A DNA stretch of 64,000 bases, taken from Pelodictyon phaeoclathratiforme BU-1 (GTDB lineage Bacteria; Bacteroidota; Chlorobiia; Chlorobiales; Chlorobiaceae). The notes beneath the pieces are model-generated. The model had not been told where the DNA came from and did no database searches. It was given only the letters and a program-made list of their open reading frames with translations. Position numbers and translations under genes: made by a program. Of the stretch, positions 61,671 to 64,000 are shown in pieces (within the stretch, counting starts at the first letter, position 1; the number at the start of each line of letters is the position of its first letter). The stretch lies in contig NC_011060.1 of NCBI RefSeq assembly GCF_000020645.1, positions 2,432,501 through 2,496,500 on the forward strand, in the 5' to 3' direction.

Positions 61671-62906
61671 TCATGCAAAATAGTCCTTCATCTTCCGGAA
61701 CACCTCTTTTTTGCCGAGCAGGCCACCGATCATGCCGAGCACGGTTGCGGCTCCGGCAGCGAAGAAGAGTGGGCGGGCGGAGATGTTGTTGGTGTAATAG
61801 ATTGCCGGTATTCCCCGCTCCTTGGCAAAACTGTCGAGAGAGGTGGTGCCGATCACCAGATCGGGTTCATAATCAATAACCGCCTGCATATCCTCTTCAA
61901 GATATTTTCGGTATCGGATTTCAGTACCAAGCATGGTAAGCACCTTGTGCTCCTCCTCACCAAGCGCCATCCGTGCAATGGAGGTTGAGGCATAGGGCAC
62001 CTCAAGACCAGCCTCAAGCAGAAGACGAACCAGCGGAAGCTCATTGCCTTCATAACCGGCAACAATCACCTTCCCCTTCAACTGGCTGAACTGCGAAAGC
62101 ACCGCTCGGGTTTTCTCTGCCTCCTCTTCGGCGACAGCCTGAACCGTCACGGGATCAAGATCAAGAGCCTCTCCGATTCGGCGAATCCATTGCGCCGTTG
62201 CATTCGCCCCGATCGGGTTTCCTTTGACAATCTTCATCCCCTTCCCTTCAAGCAGCGATACGGTTCTCTCATAAAAGGGATGGAGCACCGCACAAGCCTC
62301 AGCCTGACCGGCCTCGATATAGTCTTCAAGCGCCGTGCCGGGCAGCGTTATGACCGACTCGACACCTATTTTCTGGAGAACAGCGCCTATGGTCATGGCA
62401 TCAACCGGGAAAATCTCGCCGAGCACAACGAGTGATTTGACCTTTTTCGGGCCTTCAAAGCGGGCAAATCGCTTCAGCAACGTCGCCACGGCAACATCCT
62501 TTGCCTCCGGATGTGTCCTGATCTGGAAGGCAGGCAAACGCACCAGCAGAACCTCTGCATTGCCAGCCTTCCGGGGAAGCAGCTCCTCGGCAATTCCGGC
62601 AGTTTCAGCCACACAGGTACTGACCACAGGAATAAAGCGCACCGCCGGGTCACGGGCAATTTCCTCGATGGTGCGACGCACATCATCAATCATGGTTCCG
62701 CCTGAAATCTGCACATTCATCAATTCAGGCGAAATGATCGATTTGCGTGCGGCATAAAAATGCGAAACAAAGGTGAGCCCATAGAGGCACCCCTGATCGG
62801 CAACCAGGCAAACCTGAACACCGTCAATTCTTGTCAGTACCCTCAGTCCGCCGAATGCCGGACACATCGACTGGGGATGCAACGTGTTACAACCCTTTTT
62901 CTCCAT
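61671..62906 (-). CDS. bchY: Chlorophyllide reductase subunit Y
   Basis: With BchX and BchZ it reduces the C7-C8 double bond on the way to bacteriochlorophyll a, in a nitrogenase-like complex. About 411 residues from the Met at 62906. Cysteines that may hold the shared [4Fe-4S] cluster are in LHPQSMCPAFGG, VADQGCLYGL and VVSTCVAETAG; LMNVQISGGTMIDD and IVAGYEGNELPLVRLLLEAG are other family-like blocks. bchX and bchZ are not in the window. The start lies inside the 3' end of the HU/SPOR gene, so translation may be coupled. Confidence 0.9.
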   Translation of the reverse strand: MEKKGCNTLHPQSMCPAFGGLRVLTRIDGVQVCLVADQGCLYGLTFVSHFYAARKSIISPELMNVQISGGTMIDDVRRTIEEIARDPAVRFIPVVSTCVAETAGIAEELLPRKAGNAEVLLVRLPAFQIRTHPEAKDVAVATLLKRFARFEGPKKVKSLVVLGEIFPVDAMTIGAVLQKIGVESVITLPGTALEDYIEAGQAEACAVLHPFYERTVSLLEGKGMKIVKGNPIGANATAQWIRRIGEALDLDPVTVQAVAEEEAEKTRAVLSQFSQLKGKVIVAGYEGNELPLVRLLLEAGLEVPYASTSIARMALGEEEHKVLTMLGTEIRYRKYLEEDMQAVIDYEPDLVIGTTSLDSFAKERGIPAIYYTNNISARPLFFAAGAATVLGMIGGLLGKKEVFRKMKDYFA

Positions 62907-63942
62907 GAAGCACAACCCTTTTTATGACATGTTGGATATAAGCATTGGTGGCATTTTTTTCAGCCATCTGCCCGATACGCTCTACGGCTGCATTGCGGTC
63001 TGAAAAAGCGCCTGTAACAAGTCTGTAATATTTTATTCCCTTCTCATATGCTGGCCAGACAAAAACCGTGATGCCTTCTGAACGATAACGCGCCACCTCT
63101 TTGCGGATAGTCTCCTCTTTGCGAAAGGTAACCAGAACGATGGTATAACTTTCCTGGGCAAGAACCAGAGAGTCATTTGCCACCTCCCTTCCGGAAGAAG
63201 GAGGCGAAACAGAGAGTTCCCGGTGCGGTGCGGTGCTTCTGTGAACAACTGCTGCCAGCTTCTCGCTGTGATCGGCAACTCTTTCTATTCGTACAGGTTG
63301 CGGCTCTGCAGACCGGGAAACAATGGTTTTTGGTTTCATGACAGAGAAGACGCCAAACAGCAAAGCGACAAGAACAAAAAGCGAAAGAGGGATGATGTAA
63401 CGAAGCTTTTTTCCTGTTTTCCCCTCTTTCTTGTCTTGAGTTGGTTCGAGCTGCGGCAGAACCACCTCCTGCAAATCCTGATACTCCCTGTTCAAAAGCT
63501 CCTCCAGAGAGCGTTCAGGCACAAAGCTATAGAGTCCCTGCTCAAGAGCAAACCGGCCGATTCCGTTCAGGCGGATCTCTCTCTGCTGCTGAGCCGCACC
63601 GGAAAAGAGGGAGGCAAGGGCCCCGGTAAATCGTTCAGCATCTGTCGGATTCATTGAAAGCTTCGTCACCGCCAGACGAACGGTATCATCAGCGCCCGAT
63701 AGCTGGCGGCTGAAGGTGAGCCTGTCAGAGGGTGGAGTATAAATAATGGCTGATGCTGTATTTTTTTTTTCTGCAGGATGATGCGTCACCGTAAAAGAGC
63801 CAAGCCCCTTGAGCGAAAGCTTCCGCACAGCAAGGAGTTCAGCCACCATGGCCGATGAAAAGTCAATCAAAAAAGAGCTGGCAACCTGCCTCTCAACGTC
63901 AAGCAACCCTGCAAGCTCTCCTACACAATCATGATTTGTCAT
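62887..63942 (-). CDS. HU-like domain, TM and SPOR-domain protein
   Basis: About 351 residues from the Met at 63942. The N-terminal 150 residues form two HU/CCDC81-like repeats (LAGLLDVERQVASSFLIDFS, KLSLKGLGSFTVTHHP; then FTGALASLFSGAAQQQREIR and LNGIGRFALEQGLYSF). A transmembrane helix (about 185-205) leads to a linker and a C-terminal SPOR domain (SYTIVLVTFRKEETIRKEVA, YYRLVTGAFSDRNAAVERIG) that binds denuded peptidoglycan at division sites. This layout is typical of Bacteroidetes and Chlorobi. It overlaps bchY by 20 bases. Confidence 0.87.
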   Translation of the reverse strand: MTNHDCVGELAGLLDVERQVASSFLIDFSSAMVAELLAVRKLSLKGLGSFTVTHHPAEKKNTASAIIYTPPSDRLTFSRQLSGADDTVRLAVTKLSMNPTDAERFTGALASLFSGAAQQQREIRLNGIGRFALEQGLYSFVPERSLEELLNREYQDLQEVVLPQLEPTQDKKEGKTGKKLRYIIPLSLFVLVALLFGVFSVMKPKTIVSRSAEPQPVRIERVADHSEKLAAVVHRSTAPHRELSVSPPSSGREVANDSLVLAQESYTIVLVTFRKEETIRKEVARYRSEGITVFVWPAYEKGIKYYRLVTGAFSDRNAAVERIGQMAEKNATNAYIQHVIKRVVLHGEKGL

Positions 63943-64000
63943 AACAGCACCCATCCCCCGATCGAACGGCTAACCGCCCACGGTTAATAAAAATCGAATA

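Noticed and set aside
1..64000. CRISPR arrays, rRNA and tRNA genes
   Set aside because: No regularly spaced direct repeats and no cloverleaf or rRNA-like segments were found by eye on either strand; a covariance-model scan would be the decisive test.

Overview
This window looks like a chromosomal segment of a green sulfur bacterium (Chlorobiaceae, Chlorobium/Pelodictyon type). The pointers are a chlorophyllide reductase Y subunit (bchY, needed for bacteriochlorophyll a), a bacillithiol synthase (bshC), the Bacteroidetes/Chlorobi-type GlmU-like nucleotidyltransferase, a short group-1 sigma factor, ThyX instead of ThyA, a single long Rel, and a Mrp/NifU-type Fe-S pair. Species cannot be fixed from the sequence alone. 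I saw no rRNA, tRNA or CRISPR array.

Layout. 1-1454: the 5' part of a metallophosphoesterase-NACHT STAND gene running off the left edge, divergent from recX. 2.2-5.7 kb: leftward translation block rplM-rpsI-rpsB-tsf, a strong terminator, then pyrH. 5.8-8.5 kb: der, mrp and a NifU-like scaffold. 8.5-12.1 kb: gcvT-ftsK. 12.3-14.7 kb: a zinc-ribbon protein and a LemA/TPM-domain cluster. 14.9-19.3 kb: rel and uvrB. 19.6-25.3 kb: rightward M16 peptidase lipoprotein, LptF/G permease, SAM hydrolase and an unknown two-TM protein.

25.4-31.5 kb is an accessory region: repeated 3' remnants of a TIR-like gene, an antitoxin with a decayed ParE/RelE toxin, a DUF2281-like antitoxin, a DUF4160/DUF2442 pair, a lipoprotein, a membrane-anchored formylglycine-enzyme-like protein whose C-terminus has the codon signature of a diversity-generating-retroelement target, and an Rpn-type nuclease. 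31.6-46.7 kb is housekeeping again: sigA, valS, clpP, thyX, accD, a patatin/beta-barrel protein, surE-bshC, an HTH regulator, a haem-binding protein, a LOG protein, a TrpG/PabA amidotransferase and the GlmU-like enzyme.

46.7-49.2 kb is a ruined type I restriction locus (hsdM with its catalytic core deleted, truncated hsdS, an intact DUF1016/PDDEXK nuclease with in-frame palindromes, a second DUF1016 scrap), followed by a G-rich repeat. 49.2-56.7 kb carries a lipid kinase, an HTH protein, an aldehyde dehydrogenase, rsgA, recG, rpmE and frr. 56.7-61.6 kb, between frr and bchY, is an insertion hotspot: ArdC scrap, IS200 element, an AT-rich island with a membrane PLD-like gene, decayed istB and integrase, and a BrnT/BrnA pair. 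The window closes with bchY, translationally overlapped by a HU-like/SPOR protein.

The most interesting leads are the phosphoesterase-NACHT gene, the probable orphan DGR target, the AT-rich two-gene membrane cassette, the palindrome-expanded DUF1016 gene and the G-quadruplex-type repeat.
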